Positions 46,735 to 57,814 of a stretch of DNA of 64,000 nucleotides are shown in pieces. The DNA is from Camellia lanceoleosa (lineage: Eukaryota > Streptophyta > Magnoliopsida > Ericales > Theaceae). Position 1 is the stretch's first letter; the number at the start of each line of letters is the position of its first letter. The position numbers were made by a program, and so were the translations under genes. The stretch is taken from NCBI GenBank assembly GCA_025200525.1, contig CM045761.1, positions 83,648,506-83,712,505 on the forward strand, given 5' to 3'. The notes below the pieces were generated by a model, which did no database searches, was not told where the DNA came from, and was given only the letters and a program-made list of their open reading frames with translations.

Positions 46735-49066
46735 TCTTGTTCTTGTACTTCTTGTTCTTCTTCTTTAGCATCTTCTTCTTCAGCATCTTCTTGTTCTTCA
46801 TCTTCAGTATTTTCAGCATCTTCTTTTTCTTCTTCTTCTTCAGTGTCATCAAGTTCTTCATCACTTTCCTCATTCAATTAAGCACTAGTTACCTATACGT
46901 CAACATACAATAGATATTAGTTTTTGAAATAATTGAAGTTTAGGAAACTAAAAAGTTTCTCAGTAATAATTCAGTGTATAAAAATAGGGATTTTTCCCAA
47001 TTTGAATTGAAATTCAAATGAGATGAGGATGTGACCTGTCTTGTTGTCAGCTGATGTAGTGATATGACTTTCATACGTTTATATAATTTGGTAAGATTCC
47101 ACTTGATCACCCTTAGGCATGCTTTGCTAACTTCAGGGTGGATGATCAGTGTGTGCTCACACAACCAATACTACAAAGCAAATGTAAAGAATTTTTGTCA
47201 TTTGAATAAGAAATAATACTATCTGTTATTAACAACAAACTAATAGAATAGAGTAAAGATGTACTTACTAAGAGAGCCATAACACATCCTGTGACTTTTG
47301 CTAGATTTTTGTGGTATTTTTCAATTGAAGACATCAGTGTGCTCCTTATTGCTTCTGCCTAATTGTATTTTCTCATTGAATTTATGTCTTCCATGCAATT
47401 AAGAAATACCCATCCAACTGTTGTTTCTAATGTAGAGAAAAAAAGTTTCAAACAAGTATACATACACAACATCCTTATCACATATTCAGTGTCTTCTTTC
47501 TTCTTGCCTTTCAATGCTTTTTGCAACAAGTCGATGATGGTTATGCTCGATAACCTTTCAGTTTGTATGCATCTTCTTATCAGAAATGATGATATACTTT
47601 TATTTCCATAACCAAGATGCATCGGCTTATCTCCACAAGATATACCGAAGATGGACTTGATGTCTTCTGTTGTTAGCTTTATAGTTTCTGGTCCTAACTG
47701 GAAAGAACCACTGCTGCCTGGCTGGTATGTTTGAATTATTTTCAATGCAATGTCATCATATTTTCTGCATTGTTTACAATTCATCTTGTTTTTCAATATT
47801 GCATCAAACAATAACCAAAATGAGGTTTTCTTTAAGCCATTAATATGCTCATTCCTGAGTTTGATGTGCTGTAATAGCTTCACTATTGTCACCATGTTTG
47901 ATCTGAAAGTTTGTTCTTGTACTTCTTGTTCTTCTTCTTCAGCATCTTCTTGTTCTTCGTCTTCAGTATTTTCAGCATCTTCTTTTTGTTCTTCTTCAGT
48001 GTCATCAAGTTCTTCATCACTTTCCTCACTGAATTGAGCAGCAGTTACCTGTAGGTCAACATACAATAGATATTAGTTTTTGAAATAATTGAAGTTTAGG
48101 AAACTAAAAAGTTTCTCAGTAATAATTCAGTGTACAAAAATAGGGATTTTTCCCAACTTGAATTGAAATTCAAATGAGATGAGGATGTGACCTGTCTTGT
48201 TGTCAGCTGATGTAGTGATATGACTTTCATACGTTTATGTAATTTGATAAGATTCCACTTGATCACCCTTGGGCATGCTTCGCTAACTTCAGGGTGGATG
48301 ATCAGTGTGTGCTCACATAACCAATACTACAAAGCAAATTTAAAGAATTTTTGTCATTTGAATACGAAATAATATTTTGTTATTAACAACAAACTAATAG
48401 AATAGAGTAAAGATGTACTTACTAAGAGAGCCATAACACATCCTGTGACTTTTGCTGGATTTTTGTGGTATTTTTCAATTGAAGACATCAGTGTGTTCCT
48501 TATTGCTTCTGCCCAATTGTATTTTCTCATTGAGTTTATGTCTTCCGTGTAATTAAGAAATACCCATCCAACTGTTGTTCCTGATGTAGAGAAAAAAAGC
48601 TTCAAACAAGTATACATACACAACATCCTTATCACATCTTTAGTGTCTTCTTTCTTCTTGCCTTTCAATGCTTTTTGGAACAAGTCTATGATGGTTGTGC
48701 TCGATAGCCTTTCAGTTTGTATGGATCTTCTTGTCAGAAATGATGATCTACTTTTATTTCCATAACTAAGATGTATCGGCTCATCTCCACAAGATATACC
48801 GAAGATGGACTTGATGTCTTCTGTTGTTAGCTTTACAGTTTCTGGTCCTAACTGGAAAGAACCACTGCTGCCTGGCTGGTATGTTTGAATTATTTTCAAT
48901 GCAATGTCATCATATTTTCTGCATTGTTTATAATTCAGCTTGTTTTGCAATATTGCATCAAACAATAACCAAAATGGGATTTTTTTTCAAGCCATTAATA
49001 TGCTCATTCCTGAGTTTGATGTGCTGTAATAGCTTCACTATTGTCCTCATGTTTGATCTGAAAGTT
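46735..49066 (-). repeat. 1.16-kb tandem duplication in Ulp1-like gene
   Basis: Two adjacent copies (about 46735-47907 and 47908-49066) share exon and intron sequence at high identity. The offset is 1158 bp, measured at 'acatacaatagatattag' (46903 and 48061). Each unit carries an acidic exon, a helical exon ('HPEVSKACLRVIKWNL' type) and a conserved domain exon ('KLTTEDIKSIFGISCGD', 'TVGWVFLN'). The left copy has stops at 'MRKYN*' and 'SA*LNEE'. The right copy has a T-run frameshift after 'HINGLKK' (about 48975). The junction fuses acidic repeats to 'TFRSNMVTIVKLLQHIK' in an open 235-codon frame (47359-48066). Confidence 0.9.
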
Positions 49067-49279
49067 AATCTCCATTCTCTACGCTTTCCCTTTTGCTTTT
49101 TATCCGTTGAAGTTGATTTTTTATGCTTTCTTATCATTTTCCTTGCATTACTTTTTAGTCTTGGGGTTTTCATGAGTTGCTTTCCTGTACGGAAAATCAA
49201 CATAGACAAGATATAAACACTGAGAATGTGCCCTAAATGAAACAATCCAATGTCATTCTCATGAAGTCTAAATTTGATG

Positions 49280-51775
49280 ACATTCATGGCTATAAAAACA
49301 AAATCAACATTGAAAGTTAAATTGAAAGCAAGAGAAGATTATTAACTAGGGTTTTTCACTCAAATTGATTCAGAATATGAGAACATTCACAGCAATCGCA
49401 GCAAAAATCAACATTGAAACTTAAATTGGAAGCAAGAGAACATAATTAACTAGGGTTTTCAGTCAAATTGATTGAAAACTTGAGAAAATTCACAACAATC
49501 ATGTCAAACTCAATATTGAAACCTAAATTGAAATCAAGAGAATATGATTAAGTCTGGGTTTTCACTCAAATTGACTAAGAATCTGAGAACATTAACAACA
49601 ATCGTACGAAAATCAACATTGAAACCCAAATTGAAACCAAGAGGATATGATTCACTAAGGTTTTTTACTCAAATTGTCTAAGAATATAAGAACATTCGCA
49701 GGAATCGTACGAAAATCAACATTGAAAGCTAAATTGAAACTAGAGAATATGATTCACTAAGTTTTTTACTCAAATTGTCCAAGAATTTGAGAACATTAAC
49801 AGGAATCGTGCCAAAATCAACAATGAAAGCTAAATTGAAACCAAGAGAATATGATTAACTAAGGTTTTTCACTCAAATTGATTGAAAGTATGAGAACATT
49901 GATAGCAATGATACCACACTGAACATTGAAACCTAAATTGAAAGCAATAGGATATGATTAACTAGGGTTTTTTATTCAAATTGATTCAGATTGAAACCCA
50001 AATTGAAACCAAGAGAATATGATTCACTAAGGTTTTTTTACTCAATTTGTCTAAGAATCTGAGAACATTCACAGCAATCGCACCAAAATCAACAATGAAA
50101 CTTAGATTGGAAGCAAGAGAACATGATTAACTAGGGTTTTCAGTCAAATTGATTGAAAACTTGAGAAAATTCACAACAATCATGTCAAACTCAATATTGA
50201 AACCTAAATTGAAATCAAGAGAATATGGATTAAGTCCAGGTTTTCACTCAAATTGACTAAGAATCTGAAAACATTAACAACAATCGTACGAAAATCAACA
50301 TTGGAACCCAAATTCAAACCAAGAGAATATGATTCACTAAGGTTTTTTACTCAAATTGTCTAAGAATCTGAGAACATTCATAGGAATCATACCAAAATCA
50401 ACATTGAAAGCTAAATTAAAACCAGAGAATAAGATTCACTAAGGTTTTTTACTCAAATTGTCTGAGAATTTGAGAACATTCACAGAAATCGTGCCAAAAT
50501 CAACAATGAAAGCTAAATTGAAACCAATAGAATATGATTAACTAAGGTTTTTGACTGAAATTGATTGAAAATATGAGAACATTGACAGCAATGGTACCAC
50601 ACTCAACATTGAAACCTAAATTGAAAGGAATAGGATATGATTAAGTAGGGTTTTTCACGTAATTTCAATAAGAATCTGAGAACATTAACAGCAATGGTAG
50701 CCAAATCAACATTGAATCCTAAATTGGAAGTAACAGAAGATGATTAATTAGGATTTTTCACTCAAATTCAATATAAATCTAAAAACATTAACAGCAATGG
50801 TACTAAAATCAACATTGAAAACTAAATTGAAAGTAAAAGAACATGATTAACTAGAGTTTTTCACTCAAATTCACTAAGAATCTGAGAATATTCACAGCAA
50901 TCGCACCAGAATCAACAATGAAACCTAAATAGAAAGCAAACAAACATGATTAACTAGGGTTTTTCACTCAAATTCACTAAGAATTAGAGAATATTCACAG
51001 CAATCGCACCAAAATCAACAATGAAACCTAAATAGAAAGCAAGAGAACATGATTAATTAGGGTTTTTCACTCAAATTCACTAAGAATTTGAGAATATTCA
51101 CAGCAATCGCACCAGAATCAACAATGAAACCTAAATAGAAAGCAAACGAACATGATTAACTAGGGTTTTTCACTCAAATTCACTAAGAATCTGAGAATAT
51201 TCACAGCAATCGCACCAAAATCAATATTGAAACTTAAATAGAAAGAATGAGAACATGATTAACTAGGGTTTTTCACTCAAATTCACTAAGAATTAGAGAA
51301 TATTTACAACAATCGCACCAAAATCAACAATGAAACCTAAATAGAAAGCAAGGGAACATGATTAACTAGGGTTTTTCACTCAAATTCACTAAGAATCTGA
51401 GAATATTCACAGCAATCGCACCAAAATCAACATTGAAACCTAAATAGAAAGCAAGATAACATAATTAACTAGGGTTTTTCACTCAAATTCACTAAGAATC
51501 TGAGAATATTCACAGTAATCGCACCAAAATCAATAATGAAACCTAAACAGAAAGCAAGGGAACATGATTAACTATGGTTTTTCACTCAAATTCACTAAGA
51601 ATCTGAGAATATTCACAACAATCACACCAAAATCAACATTGAAACCTAAATAGAAAGGAAGAGAACATGATTAACTAGGGTTTTTCACTCAAATTCACTA
51701 AGAATCTGAGAATATTCACAGCAATCGCACCAAAATCAACATTGAAACCTAAACTGAAAGAATGAGAACATGATT
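49280..51775. repeat. 103-bp tandem repeat array (about 24 copies)
   Basis: The anchor 'ggtttttcac' recurs at 50958, 51061, 51164, 51267, 51370, 51473, 51576 and 51679, exactly 103 bp apart. More divergent copies extend left to about 49280 (for example 49350, 49453 and 49557). Each unit contains 'caaattcactaagaatctga', 'attcacagcaatcgcacc', 'aaatcaacattgaaacctaa' and 'gaacatgattaactaggg'. Single decayed units also lie at about 45184-45330 within the Ulp1-like gene. The array sits between the putative first exon and the next exon of that gene, so it may be intronic. Confidence 0.95.
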
Positions 51776-53086
51776 TTTGTGGCATTACAATGAATGTTCT
51801 CAGATTCACAAACAAAAACAACAACAAAAGTTTTGAAAACAAAAGTTTTGAACTCAACATTCAATCTGAAATGGAATTAAAAAACAAAAGGTTCGAAAAT
51901 GAAAGTTTCGAACTCAACATTCAAGCTGAAATGGAAAGGAAAAACAAAATTTTCGAAAATGAAAGATTTCGCAAAAATTAGGGTTTAAGATACTTGAATC
52001 TTACTTGTTTTCACCATTTTTGGTTGTTCGGATGTTTGAATGTTTGATGATCTAGTTTGTTTTTGTGAAATCTGAGACGAGATTAATGAAGGAAGACGAG
52101 TTTGATGAAGGAAGACGAAATGTGAGGCGAAATTGATAAAGGTGAGAATGAAATCTGCGAGGGTGAGAAATGGCAGAATGAACTGTGAATGAAATCGTGA
52201 ATCTGCGATTTTGTTTTGTGTTTTGATTTGGTAAGGGTAGTTTAGTAATTTCAATGGATTATGGGACTTACTGGTTAAAAGTTTTTGAACTAGGACTTAA
52301 TGTACCATTATTTGCTAAAACGGGACTTACGTGTAAATCACCCTTTATTTTTTTACCAAATTAATTTTTAATATGGGTTTGGATGATGATCCTGTAATGA
52401 GTGGCTGTTTTTGTTGATATTCATATATGGTTATCATGTAATAGATAGTTGTATTTGTTGTTAATAGATATTTTTGGATGCTTATATTGGAATGGATGGT
52501 TATTAAGCTTTTAATGTGTAATCGATACGTTTAATATATGAATGTTTTTAATTTTTAATTTTTTAATTTAATGGATTGGTTTAATAATGACATCAAAGTT
52601 GTTGTCATGTTTGACTTTTAAAAAAGTAGAAAATAATTTAATAAAAAAAATATAAAAAAAATTATTTACACCCTCCCAAAAGACAAATATAAAATTGATG
52701 TGTTTTTAATTTTTTTTCACCAATTTAATTTTTAGTTTCTTATAAACTTTTTTTTGAAAATAGATTCTGAAAACCAAACCAAACGGATCTTTATAACCAA
52801 GAAAGTTCCAATATTATTTATTAAAAAACGGTCATTACATTTTAAATAACATACAAGTTAATCAACACAAAATAAGTTTGTATGATGACTTTGCCGTTGG
52901 AATAGACCGTTTGCAAGTGAAATATCTTTTTTTTTAGATGGTAGCAAAGGAAACATCTTTGATTGTCATTATTTGGAAAAAAAATCAAAATTCATGGTCA
53001 AATATATTACAATTGAACAGTCAGGAATCAAAGTGATACAAATATCAAACTACAAGGATTGTTAGTGTAATTCGCCTTAATATAAA

Positions 53087-55028
53087 ATATCATTACATTA
53101 ACTAAAGTTAACTTCATTGAGATTTTATGTTGGACATTATATTTCTAAAAGTGATTTACATGCAAGTGTAGTGTCCAATTTGATATTAATTGATTAAAAT
53201 AAAGGAACAAAATACTTTTTTTTATTAAGTTTCTAGAAGATAAATTGACAAATGTCAATTATTTTAGAGAATAATGATTCATAAAAAATGATTGTGTATA
53301 TTTAAGACACCTATTGATGTTTCTTGAATAATTTTTAAATAAAAATTTTGAATTCATAGTATTACTGATAATGCACCTTCATGAACTTTGCCAAAAAAGA
53401 TATGCAAAAATAATTTGGTTGGAATAAAAATTTGCGGTTATTATAATGTGTCACATAATTAATCAGAACCCTTTTGAGAACTGAAATTATTAAGGTTATA
53501 GAGATTTTGTGTCTGATTATCTTTGAGGACACTGTTTATGATCTGAATTTATAATTTTTTATGCATCAATATGAGTAATTATTACGATTTTACTGATATA
53601 AGCATAAATTCTACCTTTGAGTCAACCCACCTTAAGCATTTTTTGTGTAATAAGATACTTAAATATTGTCATATAAAAATATTATGACAGATTATAATCA
53701 AACGTCACTTGAAGCATAATTAAAGATCTAATGCACCACTCTAGACATAACCAAAAACATAAAAAATTAGCAAAGACTTTTCCGATTAATAACCAAAATA
53801 ATACATCATGAGTTATAATCAAGTCATAATTTGTGTATTATTGATTTTTTCGTTGTTTTTATTTTTTTCAAAAAAAAAATATAGATTTTGATACAAGTGG
53901 AATTCATAATTTTTGGTAAATTTGATTAACACAAATGAGGATTTGATTTCAAATTGAAAATATACATTTATATATATATATATATAACTTTGAAAGAAAT
54001 TATTTTTCTGAGCTTTTTACATAAAATCACACATAATAATAAAAATTTTCTTCAGCCATTAACAAATCCATTTGTATTTAGCTTTCAATTGTTAAAAATT
54101 TTTACACATCAAAATATTAAGACTTAAAATCAATTTTCTATTTTAAAAATAAATTTTTGTACATCACACGCGTCACCCACTAGTACTTCAACATAAATTT
54201 TAATTTCACAAATTGCATCACCACACGGTTCAAACTTAACAAACATTAACATACAAAATTAAATTTATCATATATACATACTTTAACAAATATTTTTTTT
54301 TAACTTATTCATTGTGAATGCTTTAACAACATTATAGAATTGTTATTGGCAAAATTAAAACCCAAGTGTAACTTGAAATTGTGGCATCCTGATAAATTAT
54401 TTAGGCAGTTTTAGAGCATGGTGTTTTCAATCCAATGAAGAATGGAAAAATTACATTAATCTCTTCTAAAATATATATATATAGTTCTTACCTAATTACA
54501 TTAGATTTTTTTGAAAAATTTTATTTGGCATTCCATCACTAAATTGTTAGTCATATGAATATATTTTTTTGAAAAATTTTATTTGGCATTCCATCACTAA
54601 ATTGTTAGTCATATGAATATATATATATATATATATATTTTATCTTTTTACACTTATATATATATATATATATATATTATTGTATCTTTACACACTTTGT
54701 ATTAATCCTATTAAGTGGACTTATTGTCTAATAGGTCCTATGTGAAAAATTTATTATAAAAAAACGTCACTAATTGTAAGTTTTAGAGACAATTTATAAA
54801 AATCATAATAAAAAAAGTCACTGATTGTTAATTTTTAGCGACATATATAAAAAATTGTCAAAAAAAATTATTTTTAGCGACAATTTTACCAAGGCTTATT
54901 TTCAATAGGACTTGATGAGAATTAAATCCAACTATTAGGACCTATTGGTAGTTTATCCTAATTTTTTTAATCATTTTAATCTTAGTAAAAAGAAGAAAAA
55001 AATAATTGTACTACAACTATGGAATTCT
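53087..55028. other. AT-rich spacer with small repeats, no gene
   Basis: No coding region seen. A 58-bp tandem duplication ('ttggcattccatcactaaat' at 54525 and 54583) is followed by (AT)n tracts at about 54616-54680. At 54770-54900 the phrase 'tttttagcgaca' and related 'gtcactaattgt' or 'gtcactgattgt' recur in both orientations, reminiscent of subterminal repeats of a degraded DNA transposon. Confidence 0.6.
54508..54624. repeat. 58-bp tandem duplication
   Basis: Two consecutive copies of a unit containing 'tttttgaaaaattttatttg', 'gcattccatcactaaattg' and 'ttagtcatatgaatata' occur 58 bp apart, followed by AT dinucleotide runs. Confidence 0.9.
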
Positions 55029-55031
55029 TTA

Positions 55032-55426
55032 GACCATCTCCAATCATTCACCAAAATTTTTATTTATTTTGATTCCAGATTTGAGTAAAAAACTTGATTT
55101 GATATGAGTTACTCTAGTCCTTTTATCAAATTTTTATCAAAATCTTTTAAAAAAATTATTTTCTCATCCCAAATTTCACTTGTCATCAATTTTGGTGAAA
55201 AAAAACCCATCTCCAATACTTCATCTTTTAATAATTTCATCAAACTTAAGAAAATAAAGGCTTGTTGGAAATCTGATGAAAGATTTGGTTCATTCTTAAT
55301 TTGATGAAAAATGTACTTCTCCCTTGATTTGATACAAGTTTGATCAAAGGATTTGACCTCATTTTCACAAAAATTTTCATCAAATTTAAATTTGATAAAG
55401 GATTTAATGAAAGATTAGAGATGCTC
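55032..55426. mobile_element. PIF/Harbinger MITE
   Basis: A 395-bp element flanked by TTA (55029-55031 and 55427-55429). Inverted ends are GACCATCTCCAATC and, reversed, GAGCATCTCTAATC, the common plant 'GAGCATCTCCAA' type terminus. Internal inverted copies of 'tttgatgaaa' and 'aaatttgat' occur. No transposase. A similar half-end 'aaagcatctccaacg' at about 55469 may be a further relic. Confidence 0.82.
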
Positions 55427-55429
55427 TTA

Positions 55430-57160
55430 TATATTTTTTATAAGGGGGATTTGGTGATAGACCTCTTAAAGCATCTCCAACGTTGTATTTTTTTTTTCTT
55501 ACCAAATTTCAGTAAAAACTCCATCTAATATCACGTGCTCCAACGGACTTTAATCAGAACACTAGTTGATTGGGCGGATGACCGGGAGGATGTCCAGCCA
55601 GTCGACCAAACAGTGTAATTTTTTCACAAATTAAAATTTGTTTATTTTATTATAATACCCTCATATATGTGTGTGTGTGTGTGTGTATCAAATTGCAATT
55701 ACTCTCTCTCATTTCAATCTCTCTTCTTTCTGTCTCGCTCTTATCACTGTTGCTCTCCATCAGTGCCACCACCGCTCTCCACCAGTGCCACTGCCACTCA
55801 CCATGGAACTCTTTTTCTATCGTTTTCATTGCCACCGTCACTCGTCGCATCCACAACCTTATATCTAAAATCATTCACAACCGTCGTCGCCAAAAAATGA
55901 CGATTTGTGACAGTTTGCAAACCTTAGATTTGAGATTCTTCACTCTCCCTCTCTATGGTTTTGATGGTTCGTGCTCTTTTTCTATGTGTGTGTATGTGTC
56001 ACTCACCATTTATACTCTCTCTCTCTCTCTTTTTCTTCTTCTTCTTCTTCTTCTTCTTCTTCTCATGATACTCTGTCTCCATATATCTCTTTCTTCTTCT
56101 CATGATACTCTGTTCTCTGAATAGTAAAATTTTACTTTGGTTCATGACACAATACTCTCCGGTAAATCCATAATCGCAGCTTGTTTCAGAGTAACATTTT
56201 ATTTTGAATCATAGTAAACTTTACTCTGATTCAAAGTAAAATTTTACTTTGTAATAAATAAAAAAAGAGTAAAATTTTATTCTGAATCAGAGTAAAATTC
56301 TACTCTGAATTCTACTCTGATGATTAAAATTAAAATTTTGCTGTTATTAAGTAGATCAGTATGTTGTTAACCAGAGTAAAATTTCACTGTTATAGAAAAC
56401 AAAGTACATACTAAATCAACGAACTAAAGTCAAATTTTACTTTTAAATCTATGAACAAACAAATAAAAAATTCTTGATTTTTCATTGCAATATCTCGATT
56501 TCTCATTTTTCTATCAAATTTAAGTTCTTTTATCTCAGGTCTGAAGTTATTGATCTCAAAAATAAGTTTGTAGGTATCAAATTTGAGATGTTGGTTGTTT
56601 GACGGTAAAAATGGTAGTTGTCGGCCGACGATGAGGATGAGCGATGCTAGTAGACTATAAAGATGGTGGTGGCGATAAACAACCATCGAGTTGGTGAAAA
56701 TAGAGAGAGTGATGTAAAAGACATAGAAGAAAGAAAGGGTATAATGATCAAATAAAATATTTAAATAACAAATTTTGTCTTTCATATAAGACTTTATAAT
56801 TATGAAGGGGTTTTGAAAGTATTAATTTTATTTTTTTATTTTATTTTTATTTTTTTTTAACAAGAAAAAGAAGTTAAGAGAGGTTTATGGTCAAATTTTC
56901 CTAAATTCGAAGAAAGGCGAGTGCAATTTATTCAATGAAAAATTATAAAACATGTTAAATGAATTATGTTTTGTCTATCAAATATAACTAATAAAGATAA
57001 TAAAAATTTTAGAAACTCCACATATTCATATTAAAAATTTTACTTTTTTTTGGTACAAATTAAAAATTTTACTAAACATTCACCCTTATAATCCAACTTA
57101 CGGGTTTGATAGAATTTTTTTTGAAGGTAATCAACGACGTTGTCAAAAAAAATTTGGTAG
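55430..57160. other. No gene; low-complexity and short repeats
   Basis: Contains a (GT)n run at about 55666-55687 and a (TTC)n run at about 56034-56063. A block at about 56200-56410 has 'gagtaaaattttactctga' and its reverse complement recurring at least six times. The CT-rich plus-strand frames at 55667-56124 and the minus-strand frame at 56411-56785 resemble no family I know and look spurious. Confidence 0.5.
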
Positions 57161-57259
57161 GTGGGCGGTGGAATCCGGATCCTCGATCGCACTCTTATGC
57201 CGCGCATTCCTGTTGCCCTCCAAAACGACGTCGTTTTGGAGGTTTTTTTTTTAATTTCT

Positions 57260-57298
<39 letters not shown>

Positions 57299-57414
57299 CT
57301 CTCTCTTTCTCTTTCTCTTTCTTTCTTTTCGAATCCAACACTCGTATGTTGCTCTCTCTCTCTCTCTCTTTCTCTCTTCCTTGTAATAAAGTTTGCAAAG
57401 TTGTGTTAATATGG

Positions 57415-57759
57415 GTTTATTGGGTACTGTTGGTGGAGGTGGAGGACGGAGGCGACGGAGATTCCGGCGGTGGCGATTTAGGGGATAGTGAGGTGAGGGG
57501 ATTCGAAGATGGCGACGACGGCGATGGATTTCATGTGTTAAACGGGCATGGGGGTGCCGAAGAGGAGGCCGGTGGAGATGTTGTAGAGGGAGGTAAAGAT
57601 GAGAGTGGTGAGGTTGCCGACGGAGCCCCCGAGTTCAGACCAGATCGTGGTTTTGAGATGGAGGTTGGCGCATGGAAGAATGGTGAGGCGGTGGCGCCAC
57701 CGTGGAAGGCCGAGAAGAGGGCTAGTTTGGGTCGATGATTGTTGCGCCTCTTCCTCCAA
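57415..57759 (-). pseudogene. Captured molybdate transporter (MOT-like) fragment
   Basis: Starting at the ATG at 57759, the minus strand encodes an N-terminus 'MEEEAQQSSTQTSPLL', then 'SELGGSVGNLTTLIFTSLYN' and 'STGLLFGTPMPV'. After an in-frame stop it continues 'HMKSIAVVAIFESPHLTIP', a second stop and 'IATAGISVASVL'. The order and motifs (TTLIF...YN, PMPV.xMKS) match the N-terminal part of plant MOT1/MOT2 molybdate transporters of the sulfate-transporter superfamily. A stretch of the first transmembrane segment appears deleted after 'GSVGNL'. Both stops stand where Gln would be expected, consistent with C-to-T change. Family assignment is by remembered motifs, not alignment. Confidence 0.68.
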
Positions 57760-57774
57760 TTTGCAATCTGAAAT

Positions 57775-57775
<1 letters not shown>

Positions 57776-57812
<37 letters not shown>
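57776..57812. repeat. (GA)n microsatellite in Pack-MULE
   Basis: A pure GA run immediately upstream (minus-strand sense) of the captured MOT-like start codon. A CT-rich run at about 57259-57330 lies at the other end. Confidence 0.95.

Positions 57813-57814
<2 letters not shown>

Larger units (their letters stand above)
44459..52017 (-). pseudogene. Ulp1-like cysteine protease gene of MULE
   Basis: The minus-strand gene ends at the stop at 44461-44459. The last exon (44459-44615) holds the catalytic cysteine in 'NDCGIIVCYIIRQYMRH'. A preceding exon (about 44711-44820) supplies 'SPQQEAMT' with the oxyanion glutamine. 44873-45160 holds the catalytic histidine in 'FNHWTLLVIDKHLG', followed by 'FNSL', where Asn replaces the usual Asp. 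Upstream are a coiled coil (46359-46600), acidic Glu-rich repeats, and a duplicated domain region (46735-49066). A basic, NLS-like segment follows (about 49060-49180, 'KMIRKHKKSTSTDKKQKGKR'). A possible first exon starts at ATG 52017 with donor GTAAG at 52004. Ulp1 enzymes remove SUMO-like modifiers. Stops and a frameshift make this copy probably dead. Confidence 0.8.
35009..52343. mobile_element. Inner Kaonashi/ULP-type MULE
   Basis: Inverted ends of about 110 bp run from 35009 (GAGATAATTACCTAAAAGTCC) and from 52343 reversed (GGGTGATTTACACGTAAGTCC). Both contain 'AACCARTAAGTCCCAT'. The flanking 9-bp repeat TTTATTTTT is present at 35000-35008 and 52344-52352; its low complexity makes it weaker evidence than the outer pair. 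Contents are a MURA-type transposase gene (plus) and a Ulp1-protease-like gene (minus), converging. This pairing is known for ULP-carrying MULEs. The element is 17.3 kb, about 12 kb without the copia insertion. It lies within the outer MULE and so inserted later. Confidence 0.85.
34723..53077. mobile_element. Outer Mutator-like element (long TIRs)
   Basis: Perfect 9-bp direct repeats TAATATAAA at 34714-34722 and 53078-53086 bound inverted ends. The left is GGCCGAATTACACTAAC...; the right, reversed, is AGGCGAATTACACTAAC.... Similarity continues for about 200 bp, through 'cttgtatcacttt' and 'gtgatacattt'-like blocks to 'ggcaaagtcatca'. A 9-bp duplication with long TIRs is the Mutator-like signature. 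Removing the inner MULE leaves about 1.0 kb with no recognisable gene, so the outer element was non-autonomous. Its termini resemble the 438-bp MITE at 6098-6535. Confidence 0.88.

Noticed and set aside
46499..46913. Lysine-rich minus frame and Phe/Ile-rich plus frame
   Set aside because: Alternative-frame readings of the Glu-rich (GAA/GAG) repeats of the Ulp1-like gene; pure low-complexity artefacts.
49280..51775. CRISPR-like array
   Set aside because: The 103-bp units are contiguous without unique spacers, degenerate gradually, and lie in a plant transposon; this is a satellite.
55667..56124. Three overlapping CT-rich plus-strand frames up to 151 residues
   Set aside because: Driven by (GT)n, (CT)n and (TTC)n repeats, with no domain, no conserved pattern and all three frames open for the same reason.
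57106..57738. 210-residue Gly/Asp-rich plus-strand frame
   Set aside because: It is the antisense of the MOT-like fragment plus CT-microsatellite translation (SLSLSF runs). The minus strand carries the meaningful homology.
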